Assembly (NCBI GenBank): GCA_001270045.2
Contig: DF970686.1
Location: forward strand, 248,001 to 312,000
Length of the DNA stretch: 64,000 nucleotides
Source: Bacteroidales bacterium 6E
GTDB taxonomy: Bacteria > Bacteroidota > Bacteroidia > Bacteroidales > Prolixibacteraceae
Direction of reading: 5' to 3'
In this document: piece by piece, positions 1-8,670 of the stretch
Position numbering within the stretch: the first letter of the stretch is position 1
Layout of the letters: each line of letters starts with the position of its first letter
Notes under the pieces: model-generated
What the model was told of the DNA's origin: nothing
What the model saw: only the letters and a program-made list of their open reading frames with translations
The model's database searches: none
Position numbers and translations under genes: made by a program

Positions 1-1625
1 AAGGACCCGCCATGTGGAGTCCCAGGGCACAGATTGATCGTATGAGATATTCTGAATTGTGGCGACTAACCCTTGAAAGTATAGATAAACTCGATTTATG
101 GCAGGATGCGGTCACTGGACTCATCATTGAGAATGGTAGGGCTGTAGGTGTAAAAACCAAAATAGGAATTGAGTTTAGGTCAAAAACCATTGTATTGACA
201 AATGGAACTTTCCTTAATGGCCTTATGCATATTGGGCGTGCCCAGATGGAAGGTGGCCGTATTGGTGAGGCAGCTTCCTACAATATTTCTGAACAAATTT
301 CTTCAGTCGGTTTTGTCACCGGTCGTTTAAAAACAGGAACTCCGGTACGCATTGACGGACGATCCATTGACTTCTCAAAATTGGTTGAACAACCAGGGGA
401 AGAAGATTATTATAAATTTTCTTACTTGCCTGATATTAAATCAAAACTGCAGAAGAGATCTTGTTGGATCACTTATACGAATAAAATTGTCCATACGAAA
501 CTGGAATCGGGATTTGAAGATTCGCCTATGTATAATGGGACTATCCAAAGTACTGGTCCCCGATATTGTCCTAGTATCGAATCAAAGCTTGTGACCTTCG
601 CCGAAAAGGAGAAGCACCAATTGTTTCTGGAGCCTGAAGGTGAAATAACCAATGAATTTTATCTGAATGGATTTTCTTCTTCCTTGCCTTGGGATGTTCA
701 ATTGGAGGCCTTACACTCGATACCGGGTCTCGAGAATGCGCGTATATACCGACCTGGTTATGCTATCGAATATGACTATTTTGATCCTACTCAATTATTT
801 CATACGCTGGAAACAAAGAAAGTTAGCCATCTCTATTTTGCTGGTCAAATCAACGGTACAACAGGATATGAAGAGGCAGGTGCACAAGGTATAATGGCCG
901 GAATTAATGCGCATCTAAAAGCGCATGAAACAGGTAGAGAATTCATCTTAAAGCGTGATGAAGCATATATTGGGGTACTGATTGATGATTTAGTCACGAA
1001 AGGTGTGGATGAACCCTACCGGATGTTTACAAGTCGCGCTGAGTATCGCATTTTATTACGTCAGGATAATGCTGACGAGAGATTGACTCCATTAGCGTAT
1101 GATTTGGGTTTAATTAGTTCAGAACGCAATAATTTACTGTTGGAGAAAATTAATTGCAGAAATCTTATTGTTGATTTTCTGAAGGAATTTAGTATTAAAC
1201 CTCAGTATATAAATGAGTTACTAGAACAGAAGGACTCAGCTCCCCTTAAGCAGACCGTAAAGTTGATTGATATACTTTTAAGACCTCAAATATCAATATT
1301 TGATTTGGAAGAGCATATCCAACCTTTTAAGAGATACTTAGTATTTCTTCCCGACAATCGTCGAAGGGAAATTCTCGAATCTGCGGAAATTACCATAAAA
1401 TATGAAGGTTATATTTCCAGAGAGAAACAGCTGGCAGAGAAGTTGGTACGGTTAGAGAATATAGTGATTGAGAATAAATTTGATTATCATAAGATTGTAT
1501 CTCTTTCAACAGAAGCTAGGCAAAAACTGGACGCAATTAATCCAAGAACGATAGGACAGGCTAGTCGTATTCCTGGTGTCTCTCCGGCAGATATAAATGT
1601 TTTATTAATTATGATGGGTCGTTAA
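1..1625 (+). CDS. mnmG: tRNA uridine-5-carboxymethylaminomethyl modification enzyme MnmG (GidA), 5' end cut by window edge
   Basis: With MnmE, MnmG installs the (carboxymethyl)aminomethyl group at C5 of the wobble uridine of several tRNAs, using FAD, NADH and a folate one-carbon donor. The frame is open from the first base: K-G-P-A precedes the first Met at base 12, which matches the internal family motif KGPAxxxPRAQ. The gene is therefore truncated and base 12 is not a start. The N-terminal Rossmann segment is missing. Visible family motifs are [30 protein letters not shown] and the C-terminal helical MnmE/tRNA-binding domain ending [14 protein letters not shown]. The TAA stop at 1623-1625 is followed at once by a parS palindrome and then apt and uvrC on the same strand, a gene order I know from other Bacteroidota. 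The identification is very secure. Confidence 0.97.
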   Translation, partial: GPAMWSPRAQIDRMRYSELWRLTLESIDKLDLWQDAVTGLIIENGRAVGVKTKIGIEFRSKTIVLTNGTFLNGLMHIGRAQMEGGRIGEAASYNISEQISSVGFVTGRLKTGTPVRIDGRSIDFSKLVEQPGEEDYYKFSYLPDIKSKLQKRSCWITYTNKIVHTKLESGFEDSPMYNGTIQSTGPRYCPSIESKLVTFAEKEKHQLFLEPEGEITNEFYLNGFSSSLPWDVQLEALHSIPGLENARIYRPGYAIEYDYFDPTQLFHTLETKKVSHLYFAGQINGTTGYEEAGAQGIMAGINAHLKAHETGREFILKRDEAYIGVLIDDLVTKGVDEPYRMFTSRAEYRILLRQDNADERLTPLAYDLGLISSERNNLLLEKINCRNLIVDFLKEFSIKPQYINELLEQKDSAPLKQTVKLIDILLRPQISIFDLEEHIQPFKRYLVFLPDNRRREILESAEITIKYEGYISREKQLAEKLVRLENIVIENKFDYHKIVSLSTEARQKLDAINPRTIGQASRIPGVSPADINVLLIMMGR

Positions 1626-1641
1626 TGTTCCACGTGGAACA
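1626..1641. promoter_or_regulatory. parS centromere-like site (perfect 16-bp palindrome)
   Basis: TGTTCCACGTGGAACA is a perfect palindrome and matches the widely conserved chromosomal parS consensus (TGTTnCACGTGnAACA), the binding site of ParB. It starts on the base after the mnmG stop codon and ends 13 bases before the likely apt start. No parA or parB gene is in the window. Chromosomal parS sites usually cluster near the replication origin, so this hints that the window is origin-proximal; that is inference. Confidence 0.85.
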
Positions 1642-1654
1642 AAAAAGCATTGCA

Positions 1655-2173
1655 ATGGACTTAAAAAAATATATTCGTGAAGTTCCTGATTTTCCACATC
1701 AAGGAATAGGGTTTAAGGATATAACTACCATGTTGAAGAATCATGAAGCATTTGGATATGTTGTAGATAGTATTACAAATGTGTTTAGGGATAAACAGAT
1801 TACAAAGGTAGTTTCGCTGGAGTCGCGTGGCTTCATTATTGGAGGTGCTCTGGCCTATCATTTAAAAGCTGGATTTGTTCCTATTCGGAAAAGTGGAAAG
1901 CTTCCTGCAAAAACCGTATCAATGGATTATGAATTGGAATATGGTACCGATCGTATTGAATTACATGAAGACGCACTTGATTCGGATGATATAGTTTTGA
2001 TTCACGATGACCTTTTGGCTACCGGTGGTACTGCGTTGGCAGCCCTTATGCTTGTTCAGAAGTTAAATGTAAAGAAGGTTTATTTTAGCTTTATTTGTGA
2101 TTTATCATTTATTATAACTCCACAAAAGGATCTTATTAGAGATTACGATAACCACATCTTGGTTTCATATTAA
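1655..2173 (+). CDS. apt: adenine phosphoribosyltransferase
   Basis: Converts adenine and PRPP to AMP in purine salvage; cytosolic. The protein is 172 residues from the ATG at 1655, the usual length. It begins MDLKKYIREVPDFP, the usual Apt N-terminus, and carries ESRGFIIGGALAY and the PRPP-binding loop VLIHDDLLATGGTA. An in-frame ATG at 1625 would overlap the mnmG stop and add ten residues ([10 protein letters not shown]) encoded largely by the parS palindrome. I prefer 1655 because the extension is not family-like. The stop lies 12 bases before uvrC in the same frame, so mnmG-apt-uvrC probably form one transcript. Confidence 0.95.
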   Translation: MDLKKYIREVPDFPHQGIGFKDITTMLKNHEAFGYVVDSITNVFRDKQITKVVSLESRGFIIGGALAYHLKAGFVPIRKSGKLPAKTVSMDYELEYGTDRIELHEDALDSDDIVLIHDDLLATGGTALAALMLVQKLNVKKVYFSFICDLSFIITPQKDLIRDYDNHILVSY

Positions 2174-2185
2174 TCTGGAATATTC

Positions 2186-4024
2186 TTGAGAGCCGTGCAT
2201 TTCAATAAGAATTGGGATTCCCTAAAGTCCATACTGAGAACACTTCCTGAGGAGCCAGGAATATATCAGTATTTTGATGACCGGGGTACGATTATTTATA
2301 TTGGAAAAGCAAAAAACTTAAGAAAACGGGTTAGTTCATACTTCACAAAAAGTCCCGAGAATCGAAAGACAGCTATGCTTGTAAGGAATATTTCTGACAT
2401 CAAGCATATGGTTGTTGATTCGGAAGAAGATGCACTCTTGCTTGAGAATAACTTCATCAAGAAGTATCAGCCCAGATATAATATCAGATTAAAGGATGAC
2501 AAAACATATCCATGGATTTGCATCAAAAATGAGCGATTCCCTAGGGTGATTAAAACCAGGAATGTCGTCAGGGACGGTTCTACTTATTTTGGGCCTTATA
2601 CTTCATGGTTAACTGTCAGTACCTTCCTTGATTTATTCAAAAAACTGTATAGGCTACGTACCTGTAACTATAATTTGAGTAATGAGAATGTCGGGAATAG
2701 GAAGTATAAATTATGTCTGGAGTATCATATTGGTAATTGTAAGGGCCCCTGTGAGGACCTTGTCAGTGAAGCTGAATATAATTTGGGCATTGATGATATA
2801 AAGGATATTCTCAAAGGAAATATATCCGGTGTAATAAAGTATTTAAAGGATCAAATGAACCAATACGCTGGGGAATATCGCTTTGAAGATGCTCATTTAA
2901 TCAAGGAGAAAATTACTATTCTTGAGAAGTATCAAAGCCGGTCGACGGTTGTAAGTACCACAATTACCGATGTCGATGTATTTACGATCGATTCTGATGA
3001 GAATGTGGCGATTATTAATTACCTAAAGATAATAAGGGGTGCAATTGTTCAAACTTTTACGATTGAGTTAAAGAAGCGTCTTGACGAGTCGGATCATGAT
3101 CTTCTTGTACTTGGAATGATTGAAATTCGCCAGAAAATTCACAGTAATGCCAGGGAGATTCTGTTGCCCTTTAAAATTGACCTCGTACTTAATAATGTCA
3201 AATTTACTGTACCAATAAAAGGAGACAAGAAAAAACTTATTGATTTGTCTCACCGAAACGCAAAGTACTACCGTTTAGATTTGATTAAACAGCAAGTTCT
3301 TACCAATTCGCAGAAAATACCGGCATCAAAGAGAATATTGGAAGGATTACAAAAGGATCTTCAGTTAAAGGAAATACCAAAACGAATTGAATGTTTTGAT
3401 AACAGTAACCTTCAGGGATCTAATCCGGTTGCTGCCTGTGTTGTTTTTATTGAAGGAAAGCCTGCAAAGAGAGAGTATCGTCATTACAATGTGAAAACTG
3501 TTGAGGGACCCAATGATTTTGCTTCCATGGCAGAAATTGTAACGAGAAGATATAAACGACAGATGGAAGAGAATCAGCCATTGCCACAATTAATCGTCAT
3601 AGATGGGGGAAAAGGTCAGTTATCATCAGCTGTACAAGCGCTTGAAAATCTAAACCTGCGAGGGAGTATTTCCATTATTGGTATTGCAAAACGGTTGGAA
3701 GAAATCTATTTCCCAAATGACCAAATTCCGGTTTACTTGGATAAAAAGTCAGAATCGCTTCGTCTGATTCAGCAGCTCAGAGATGAGGCACATCGGTTTG
3801 GCATTACCTTTCATCGTCAAAAAAGATCAGCCGATTTTATTAAAAATGAACTTCAGTCGATATCCGGAATTGGCGAGAATACATCAAAAAAACTACTTCA
3901 AAAATTCAAATCAGTCAAAAATATCCAAAATCTTACCTTACCTGAATTGATTGTGGAAATAGGTCCCAGCAAGGCTGAAAAGGTGTGGAATCACTTTCAT
4001 AAGGCACCAGATTTGGCTAGTTGA
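2186..4024 (+). CDS. uvrC: excinuclease ABC subunit C
   Basis: Dual-incision nuclease of nucleotide excision repair, acting with UvrA and UvrB. The 612 residues are typical. The GIY-YIG nuclease (GIY at 25-27, YIG at 38-40) makes the 3' cut. A UVR motif lies near residues 205-240. The RNase-H-like 5' nuclease follows, with ECFDNSN, VIDGGKGQL and AHRFGITFHR supplying the Asp/Asp/His residues. A tandem helix-hairpin-helix (ISGIGENTSKKLL) ends the protein. The start is a TTG at 2186: upstream in this frame there are only five codons back to the apt stop, and no ATG or GTG gives a full GIY-YIG domain. A TTG start may lower expression. Confidence 0.97.
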   Translation: MRAVHFNKNWDSLKSILRTLPEEPGIYQYFDDRGTIIYIGKAKNLRKRVSSYFTKSPENRKTAMLVRNISDIKHMVVDSEEDALLLENNFIKKYQPRYNIRLKDDKTYPWICIKNERFPRVIKTRNVVRDGSTYFGPYTSWLTVSTFLDLFKKLYRLRTCNYNLSNENVGNRKYKLCLEYHIGNCKGPCEDLVSEAEYNLGIDDIKDILKGNISGVIKYLKDQMNQYAGEYRFEDAHLIKEKITILEKYQSRSTVVSTTITDVDVFTIDSDENVAIINYLKIIRGAIVQTFTIELKKRLDESDHDLLVLGMIEIRQKIHSNAREILLPFKIDLVLNNVKFTVPIKGDKKKLIDLSHRNAKYYRLDLIKQQVLTNSQKIPASKRILEGLQKDLQLKEIPKRIECFDNSNLQGSNPVAACVVFIEGKPAKREYRHYNVKTVEGPNDFASMAEIVTRRYKRQMEENQPLPQLIVIDGGKGQLSSAVQALENLNLRGSISIIGIAKRLEEIYFPNDQIPVYLDKKSESLRLIQQLRDEAHRFGITFHRQKRSADFIKNELQSISGIGENTSKKLLQKFKSVKNIQNLTLPELIVEIGPSKAEKVWNHFHKAPDLAS

Positions 4025-4402
4025 AAAATTTGGATAGACGCGAAAAGATGCTTATATGCTTGATATATAGAATTATAATATTTTATTAACATATTGTATC
4101 TAATTTGAGGACTCTTTAAAGGACAGCCTTATCAATTGTCAGGTTTAAATTGGATTTAGCTATCCAACTATTTGAATAAAACAATAAAACTGAGATTTTT
4201 TGATTGTGATAAATGTACTAAGAGTTCCTATTTGAAATGGATTTAATAAAGTATACTGTAAAAGTAATACTGGATTTGTATCAGAAAATGTTATTTTGAT
4301 CTTCAGGGGACGAGCGTAAGAATTAAATGAGAAATTACTCTTTGGAAAAATGTTTCACGTGGAAATTCAACTAATTGGATTTGCTATCCTGTTTGGAACG
4401 TT
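4025..4402. other. 378-bp non-coding interval after uvrC with parS-like site and an imperfect repeat
   Basis: No open frame with a recognisable product lies here. It separates the convergent uvrC and rsgA genes and has no obvious terminator hairpin for either. It holds a second parS-like site at 4351-4366. It also holds an imperfect direct repeat, TTGGATTTAGCTATCC at 4150-4165 and TTGGATTTGCTATCC at 4375-4389, differing by one base deletion. Confidence 0.6.
4351..4366. promoter_or_regulatory. second parS-like site (imperfect)
   Basis: TGTTTCACGTGGAAAT keeps the CACGTG core and the left half of the parS consensus and departs at the last two bases of the right half. It lies in the gap between uvrC and rsgA, 2.7 kb from the perfect site at 1626. 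Clustering of two sites is typical of ParB-parS regions. Reduced affinity is expected from the imperfect arm. Confidence 0.6.
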
Positions 4403-5353
4403 TTAGTATGCTGGCCTGTATTTTTGATCCGCTTCAAGTAAACCCAGATAACTGATAAATCGTGTTTCTGCTATCTCTCCCGTCACCACTGCTTCCTTTA
4501 CGGCACATCCGGGTTCATGAGTATGGGAGCAGTTATTGTATTGGCATTTTTCGGAAATACGAAATATTTCCGGAAAATAATGGGATATCTCCCAGGATTC
4601 CATTTCAAGCATTCCAAATGCCTTTATCCCTGGAGTATCAATGATATATCCACCGAAATCAAGCTCAAATAATTCTGAAAACGTGGTTGTATGTTTGCCG
4701 GTTTCATGATAATCCGATATCTCACGCGTCTTTAGGTTCAGATTGGGCTGAATGGTATTGATGATGGTTGATTTGCCCACTCCGCTATGACCATTGAATA
4801 CGCTGATTTTATCTTTCATTAACTCCCGTAGCTCATTCAGGCCGGTTTTTTGAGTTGCTGACATCTTGATACAGACATAACCAATTGACAGATAGGTTTC
4901 TACAAGTTGGAGTAGCCTGTCGGTCTGCTCTTGGTTATACCTGTCTGTTTTATTGAACAGAATGACAACGGGTATTCGATATGCCTCTGCCGAGGCCAGA
5001 AAACGGTCAATAAAAGTGGTAGTTGTTACAGGATAGTTAATTGTTGCTATCAGAAAGGCCTGGTCAATGTTAGCCGCAATGATATGAGCTTGCTTTGATA
5101 AGTTCTGTGATCTTCGTATGATGTAGTTTTTTCTTTCCTCAATGGAAAAAATGAGTCCAACAGGTCTATTTTGGTCCTTGCTGTCTTTTTCACGGTATTC
5201 AAAACTCACATGATCGCCAACAGCCACAGGATTGGTTGTTTTAAGGCCTTTGAGCCTTAAATTCCCCTTTATTTTGCATTCGTAACGGTTTCCTTCTTCA
5301 TCTTTTACCGTATACCAGCTACCTGTTGATTTTACTACTAATCCTTGTTTCAA
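4403..5353 (-). CDS. rsgA: small ribosomal subunit biogenesis GTPase RsgA
   Basis: Late-stage 30S maturation GTPase. The 316-residue protein shows an N-terminal OB fold (about 1-75) and the circularly permuted GTPase order that defines the family: G4 NKTD at 134-137 comes before the P-loop GHSGVGKST at 188-196 and G3 DTPG at 239-242. A C-terminal zinc knuckle uses Cys270, Cys275, His277 and Cys283. It is transcribed alone from a -7 box about 100 bases upstream. rbfA, another 30S maturation factor, lies 3 kb away on the same strand. Confidence 0.96.
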   Translation of the reverse strand: MKQGLVVKSTGSWYTVKDEEGNRYECKIKGNLRLKGLKTTNPVAVGDHVSFEYREKDSKDQNRPVGLIFSIEERKNYIIRRSQNLSKQAHIIAANIDQAFLIATINYPVTTTTFIDRFLASAEAYRIPVVILFNKTDRYNQEQTDRLLQLVETYLSIGYVCIKMSATQKTGLNELRELMKDKISVFNGHSGVGKSTIINTIQPNLNLKTREISDYHETGKHTTTFSELFELDFGGYIIDTPGIKAFGMLEMESWEISHYFPEIFRISEKCQYNNCSHTHEPGCAVKEAVVTGEIAETRFISYLGLLEADQKYRPAY

Positions 5354-5373
5354 AGCCTTAATAATTAAAACAA

Positions 5374-5440
5374 AACCCTCGCGCTTTACCTCATTCCAAA
5401 ATAAAACAATGAACCTGGTATGAGTGCATAGCGGAGGGTT
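5374..5440 (-). other. inverted repeat in the rsgA leader
   Basis: GAGGGTT (5434-5440 on the plus strand) and AACCCTC (5374-5380) are inverted copies separated by 53 bases, inside the presumed rsgA 5' leader. On the minus strand the second arm is followed by TTGTTTT, so the element could act as an attenuator. The arms are short and the loop long, so this may be chance. Confidence 0.25.
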
Positions 5441-5450
5441 GCTCTCTTTG

Positions 5451-5458
5451 CAAAGTTA
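5451..5458 (-). promoter_or_regulatory. Bacteroidota -7 promoter box for rsgA
   Basis: The minus strand reads TAACTTTG, matching TAnnTTTG. It lies about 98 bases upstream of the rsgA ATG, giving a leader of roughly 90 bases. No clear -33 TTTG was seen. Confidence 0.5.
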
Positions 5459-5472
5459 ACCTATTCGGGATT

Positions 5473-6501
5473 TTAATCCCAATTCAGAATGATTTTTCCA
5501 CAATTACCTTGTTCCATGATTTCAAATGCTTCCTGGAATCGGTCAGCCGGAAACCGGTGCGTAATAATTTGTGAAATATCAAGTCCCGATAAAAGCATCA
5601 TCTCCATTTGATACCAGGTTTCATACATTTCCCTTCCATAAATACCCTTTAGGGTCAATCCTTTGAAAATCAACTTGCTCCAGTTGATCTGTGTAGAAGT
5701 TGGCAATAATCCCAGAAGGCTTATTTTTCCGCCGTTATACATATTGTTTACCATATCATTGAAGGCAGCGGGTGAACCGGAACATTCAAGACCTATATCA
5801 AAGCCACCAACCATATGTAAGGTGCCCATTTTTTCTTTCAGGAGCTCCTTGGTAGGATCAATTACCATCGTAGCACCCATTTTCATGGCCAACTCACGAC
5901 GATATGGACTCAGATCGGTACCTACCACGTTGCGTGCACCGGCAAATTTACAAATAGCTGCAGCCATCGCTCCAATAGGGCCACCTATACCCGTAATCAA
6001 CACATCTTCTCCTAAAAGAGGAAATGACAAGGCAGTGTGGGTGGCATTGCCCAGGGGATCCATAATGGCAAGTATTTCATCAGGGATCCTGGAGTCAATT
6101 TTAAGGACGTTTTTCGCTGGTACGGCAAGGTATTCTGCAAATCCTCCGTCACGGCTGACTCCGATACCAATTGTGTTGTCGCAGATATGCTGGCGCCCGC
6201 GACGGCAATTTCGACAATATCCACAGGCAATATGTCCTTCAACGGTTACTCTCTCTCCGATTTTGACGCCTTGAACCTCATCACCGACTTCAACCACATG
6301 TCCCATGTATTCATGACCGATTATGACAGGCGTTTTTATTGCGCCTTGTGCCCATTCATCCCATTTGTATATATGCAGGTCGGTTCCACATATGGCCGAT
6401 TTGCTGATTTTTATCAAAACATCATTCGGGCCGGGTTGCGGAACAGGTACATCCTCCATCCAAATTCCCTTTTCCGGTTTGCTTTTCACCAATGCTTTCA
6501 T
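5473..6501 (-). CDS. tdh: L-threonine 3-dehydrogenase
   Basis: NAD-dependent, zinc-containing medium-chain dehydrogenase that oxidises L-threonine to 2-amino-3-ketobutyrate. The 342 residues match the family length. Catalytic-zinc Cys38 lies in [13 protein letters not shown], followed by GHEYMG. The structural zinc motif is [16 protein letters not shown] nucleotide-binding [10 protein letters not shown] lies near residue 170. The CGTDxHIYxWDEW string is characteristic of Tdh rather than sorbitol or alcohol dehydrogenases. No kbl (2-amino-3-ketobutyrate ligase) gene lies next to it, so the glycine-forming partner must be elsewhere. Confidence 0.92.
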   Translation of the reverse strand: MKALVKSKPEKGIWMEDVPVPQPGPNDVLIKISKSAICGTDLHIYKWDEWAQGAIKTPVIIGHEYMGHVVEVGDEVQGVKIGERVTVEGHIACGYCRNCRRGRQHICDNTIGIGVSRDGGFAEYLAVPAKNVLKIDSRIPDEILAIMDPLGNATHTALSFPLLGEDVLITGIGGPIGAMAAAICKFAGARNVVGTDLSPYRRELAMKMGATMVIDPTKELLKEKMGTLHMVGGFDIGLECSGSPAAFNDMVNNMYNGGKISLLGLLPTSTQINWSKLIFKGLTLKGIYGREMYETWYQMEMMLLSGLDISQIITHRFPADRFQEAFEIMEQGNCGKIILNWD

Positions 6502-6691
6502 GTCCGTATTTTTTAAAGTATTATAGTCAAAAATCAGGTAACCTGGTTCGACAAATCAGTTTTATTTGGATTTGCCTGGTAAAAACTGAACTGCACAACA
6601 AACCTTATGGCACCAGAATAACGGGCGAAATTTAAAATTATTCCCGAATCTGAATCCTATCAAATGTCATTCATTTTTGATGATTAGAGGA

Positions 6692-7924
6692 TCATCTGGC
6701 CGCAGGATTCAAAATAAGGTGTTTTCCCGAAATGTATCGTACGGGATACCAGGCAGCAAGAAATCCGATGGAAAGAACAACTGCCGTTATCAACGCAAGA
6801 TCAATTGGATCTATCTTTACCGGGTAGGCCGTAATTACAAATGAACCATTTCCTGGTAACGTGATCCATTGAAAATGAATTTGGGCCAAACTGACCATGA
6901 TTCCCAAAAATAAACCGGCGAATACTCCGGTAACTGTTATCAACCATCCCTCATAAAGAAAAATTTTACGAATCAGTGAAGGTGATGCACCCATCGACCT
7001 GAGAATGGCAATATCATCTTTCTTGTCGATAATCAAAAGTGAAAGGCTTCCAAGGATATTGAATGAAGCGATCACCAGAATAAATACCAGAATCAGATAG
7101 GTTGCCCATTTTTCGGATTGCATGGTTTTATAAAGCATGTCGTGTTGCTGGTATTTGTTTTTGACATGAAATTGTTCTCCGAGCAAGTTCTTAAGTTGAT
7201 CGCTGACTGTTGAAACAGAAACATTATCCTCCAACCTGATTTCAATGGCACTTACCATATCACCAGTTTCGAATAGGTTCCTGGCAAATGACAACGGAAC
7301 AAAAACGTACCGGTTATCAACCTCTTCCAACAATGAGAATACTCCGGAAGGGAGGATATAATCGTGATTAAGGGAGTTGGCCAGGTTAACGGATGTACGA
7401 ATACCTTTTTTGGGCACATAGATATGAAGGGGATCGTTAAAATTAAGGTTCATGCCCAGATTGGACGCAACACCTTGCCCTGGAACCGCATATTGAATCC
7501 CGTTCTGGTCAAGGAGAAAGGTCCCGTCGATCATCAGTTCATCAATTCCTGTTGTATTCGCAAAGTTTGTAGGTACCCCTTTAACAGTGGCAATAAATTG
7601 TCGTGTTTCATATTTAAGCAAGGCATTCTCCTCAATAACAAAAGAGAAGTCTGCAATCCCGGGAACCTTGTGTTGAATACTGTCGCTGAAAAATGTCGGA
7701 TCGAAAAGTTTTCCTTCAACAGGTGTAATTTTCAGGTCAGGATCTAGTATGCTGAAATAAGATCGTATAAGGTCATTGAATCCATTAAATACCGACAATA
7801 CCACCACCAGGGCAAATGTACCTACCGTTACACCTGCCACCGATATCCCGGAAATTATATTGATGATATTCTGTTTTTTCTTGGATATCAGGTACCTGCG
7901 GGCTATGAATAGAGGAAGATTCAA
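6692..7924 (-). CDS. LolC/LolE-type lipoprotein-releasing ABC transporter permease
   Basis: Inner-membrane permease of the MacB/FtsX-fold family. It probably extracts outer-membrane lipoproteins from the inner membrane with a LolD-type ATPase encoded elsewhere. The 410 residues show one N-terminal membrane helix (about 20-45), a large periplasmic domain, and three C-terminal helices (from about 275). The cytoplasmic loop IDKKDDIAILRSMGAS is typical of LolC/E. The N-terminus NLPLFIARRYL is the usual family start. The start is a TTG whose bases overlap the rbfA stop (TTGA), so translation is probably coupled to rbfA. One permease suggests a homodimer, as in LolF-type systems; that is inference. 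Confidence 0.88.
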   Translation of the reverse strand: MNLPLFIARRYLISKKKQNIINIISGISVAGVTVGTFALVVVLSVFNGFNDLIRSYFSILDPDLKITPVEGKLFDPTFFSDSIQHKVPGIADFSFVIEENALLKYETRQFIATVKGVPTNFANTTGIDELMIDGTFLLDQNGIQYAVPGQGVASNLGMNLNFNDPLHIYVPKKGIRTSVNLANSLNHDYILPSGVFSLLEEVDNRYVFVPLSFARNLFETGDMVSAIEIRLEDNVSVSTVSDQLKNLLGEQFHVKNKYQQHDMLYKTMQSEKWATYLILVFILVIASFNILGSLSLLIIDKKDDIAILRSMGASPSLIRKIFLYEGWLITVTGVFAGLFLGIMVSLAQIHFQWITLPGNGSFVITAYPVKIDPIDLALITAVVLSIGFLAAWYPVRYISGKHLILNPAAR

Positions 7925-8265
7925 CTCTTTAATAGTTTGTCAATCTTTTCGAGGTAATCCAAACTATCATCAATAAAGAATTCCAGTTCCGGAATGATCC
8001 TGACCTGCTTAGCAATTTTGTTTCCAATAATGCCCCTAACCTGTTTACTGATAGTTTGGATGTGTTTAAGCGTATCTTTTGCACGATCATTTGGATAGAT
8101 ACTTAAGTAGCAACGGGCCAGCGAAAGGTCGGAGGTGACCCTTACGGTGGTAACGCTGACCAATAATCCATTGAAATCAGAGCGTAGCTCCTTGAGAAAT
8201 ATCTCTGCAAGTTCCTTTTGAATGAGGCGGGAGACTTTATTTTGTCTGGTGGAAAACTGTTCCAT
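7921..8265 (-). CDS. rbfA: 30S ribosome-binding factor RbfA
   Basis: Assists maturation of the 16S rRNA 5' end and cold adaptation. The 114-residue protein is a single KH-like domain. Family features are the N-terminal RQNKVSRLIQKELAEI, the segment VRVTSDLSLARCYLSIYP, and RIIPELEFFIDDSLDY near the C-terminus. It has its own -7 box at 8286-8293 and overlaps the downstream permease by four bases. The rbfA-LolE pairing is one I recall from other Bacteroidota. Confidence 0.94.
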   Translation of the reverse strand: MEQFSTRQNKVSRLIQKELAEIFLKELRSDFNGLLVSVTTVRVTSDLSLARCYLSIYPNDRAKDTLKHIQTISKQVRGIIGNKIAKQVRIIPELEFFIDDSLDYLEKIDKLLKS

Positions 8266-8285
8266 GTTGAGATTTTATTTGAATT

Positions 8286-8293
8286 CAAAAGTA
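8286..8293 (-). promoter_or_regulatory. Bacteroidota -7 promoter box for rbfA
   Basis: The minus strand reads TACTTTTG, an exact TAnnTTTG match, about 20 bases upstream of the rbfA ATG. Confidence 0.55.
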
Positions 8294-8647
8294 CGTTTTT
8301 TAAACGTAAATGGTTTCTATGGTTCAGAAGTCAATTAAGCAGGTGAATTGCCTTTCATTATTTGCATGACATGAATGATGATGTTATGGAAGATAACAGC
8401 CAAACGGGTGATAACCTATTGATAACTTGTTCATAACTATGGATATAGAGCAGTACTTATCCTATTGCAGGTAGTTTATAAATTGTAATTTTATTGTGGT
8501 TCTTAACCACAATTTTGTGTATTCAGGACCTGTACGAAAGAAAATATGATCGATGTAAATATAATATAGCCAGGTTGTTAATCTTAAATACCCAATAATT
8601 TGAGGATATGATAATGTTAAAATTCTTTAAATAGATTGATTAAAAAC
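8294..8647. other. divergent intergenic region between rbfA and the TonB receptor
   Basis: About 350 AT-rich bases between divergent promoters. The only structure I can point to is a 21-bp palindrome at 8493-8513; no open frame or RNA gene is evident. Confidence 0.5.
8493..8513. promoter_or_regulatory. operator-like palindrome upstream of TonB receptor
   Basis: ATTGTGGTT, then CTT, then AACCACAAT: perfect 9-base arms around a 3-base spacer. It lies about 135 bases upstream of the receptor -7 box. The symmetry fits a dimeric regulator site, but the regulator is unknown. Confidence 0.35.
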
Positions 8648-8655
8648 TATTTTTG
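8648..8655 (+). promoter_or_regulatory. Bacteroidota -7 promoter box for the TonB receptor
   Basis: TATTTTTG is an exact TAnnTTTG match. It covers the upstream TTG codon at 8653, which argues against translation starting there and for the ATG at 8671 or 8683. Confidence 0.55.
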
Positions 8656-8670
8656 CGTCACAAATCTAAA

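Noticed and set aside
5663-6274. 203-codon plus-strand open frame
   Set aside because: Antisense shadow of tdh, which has full family motifs on the other strand.
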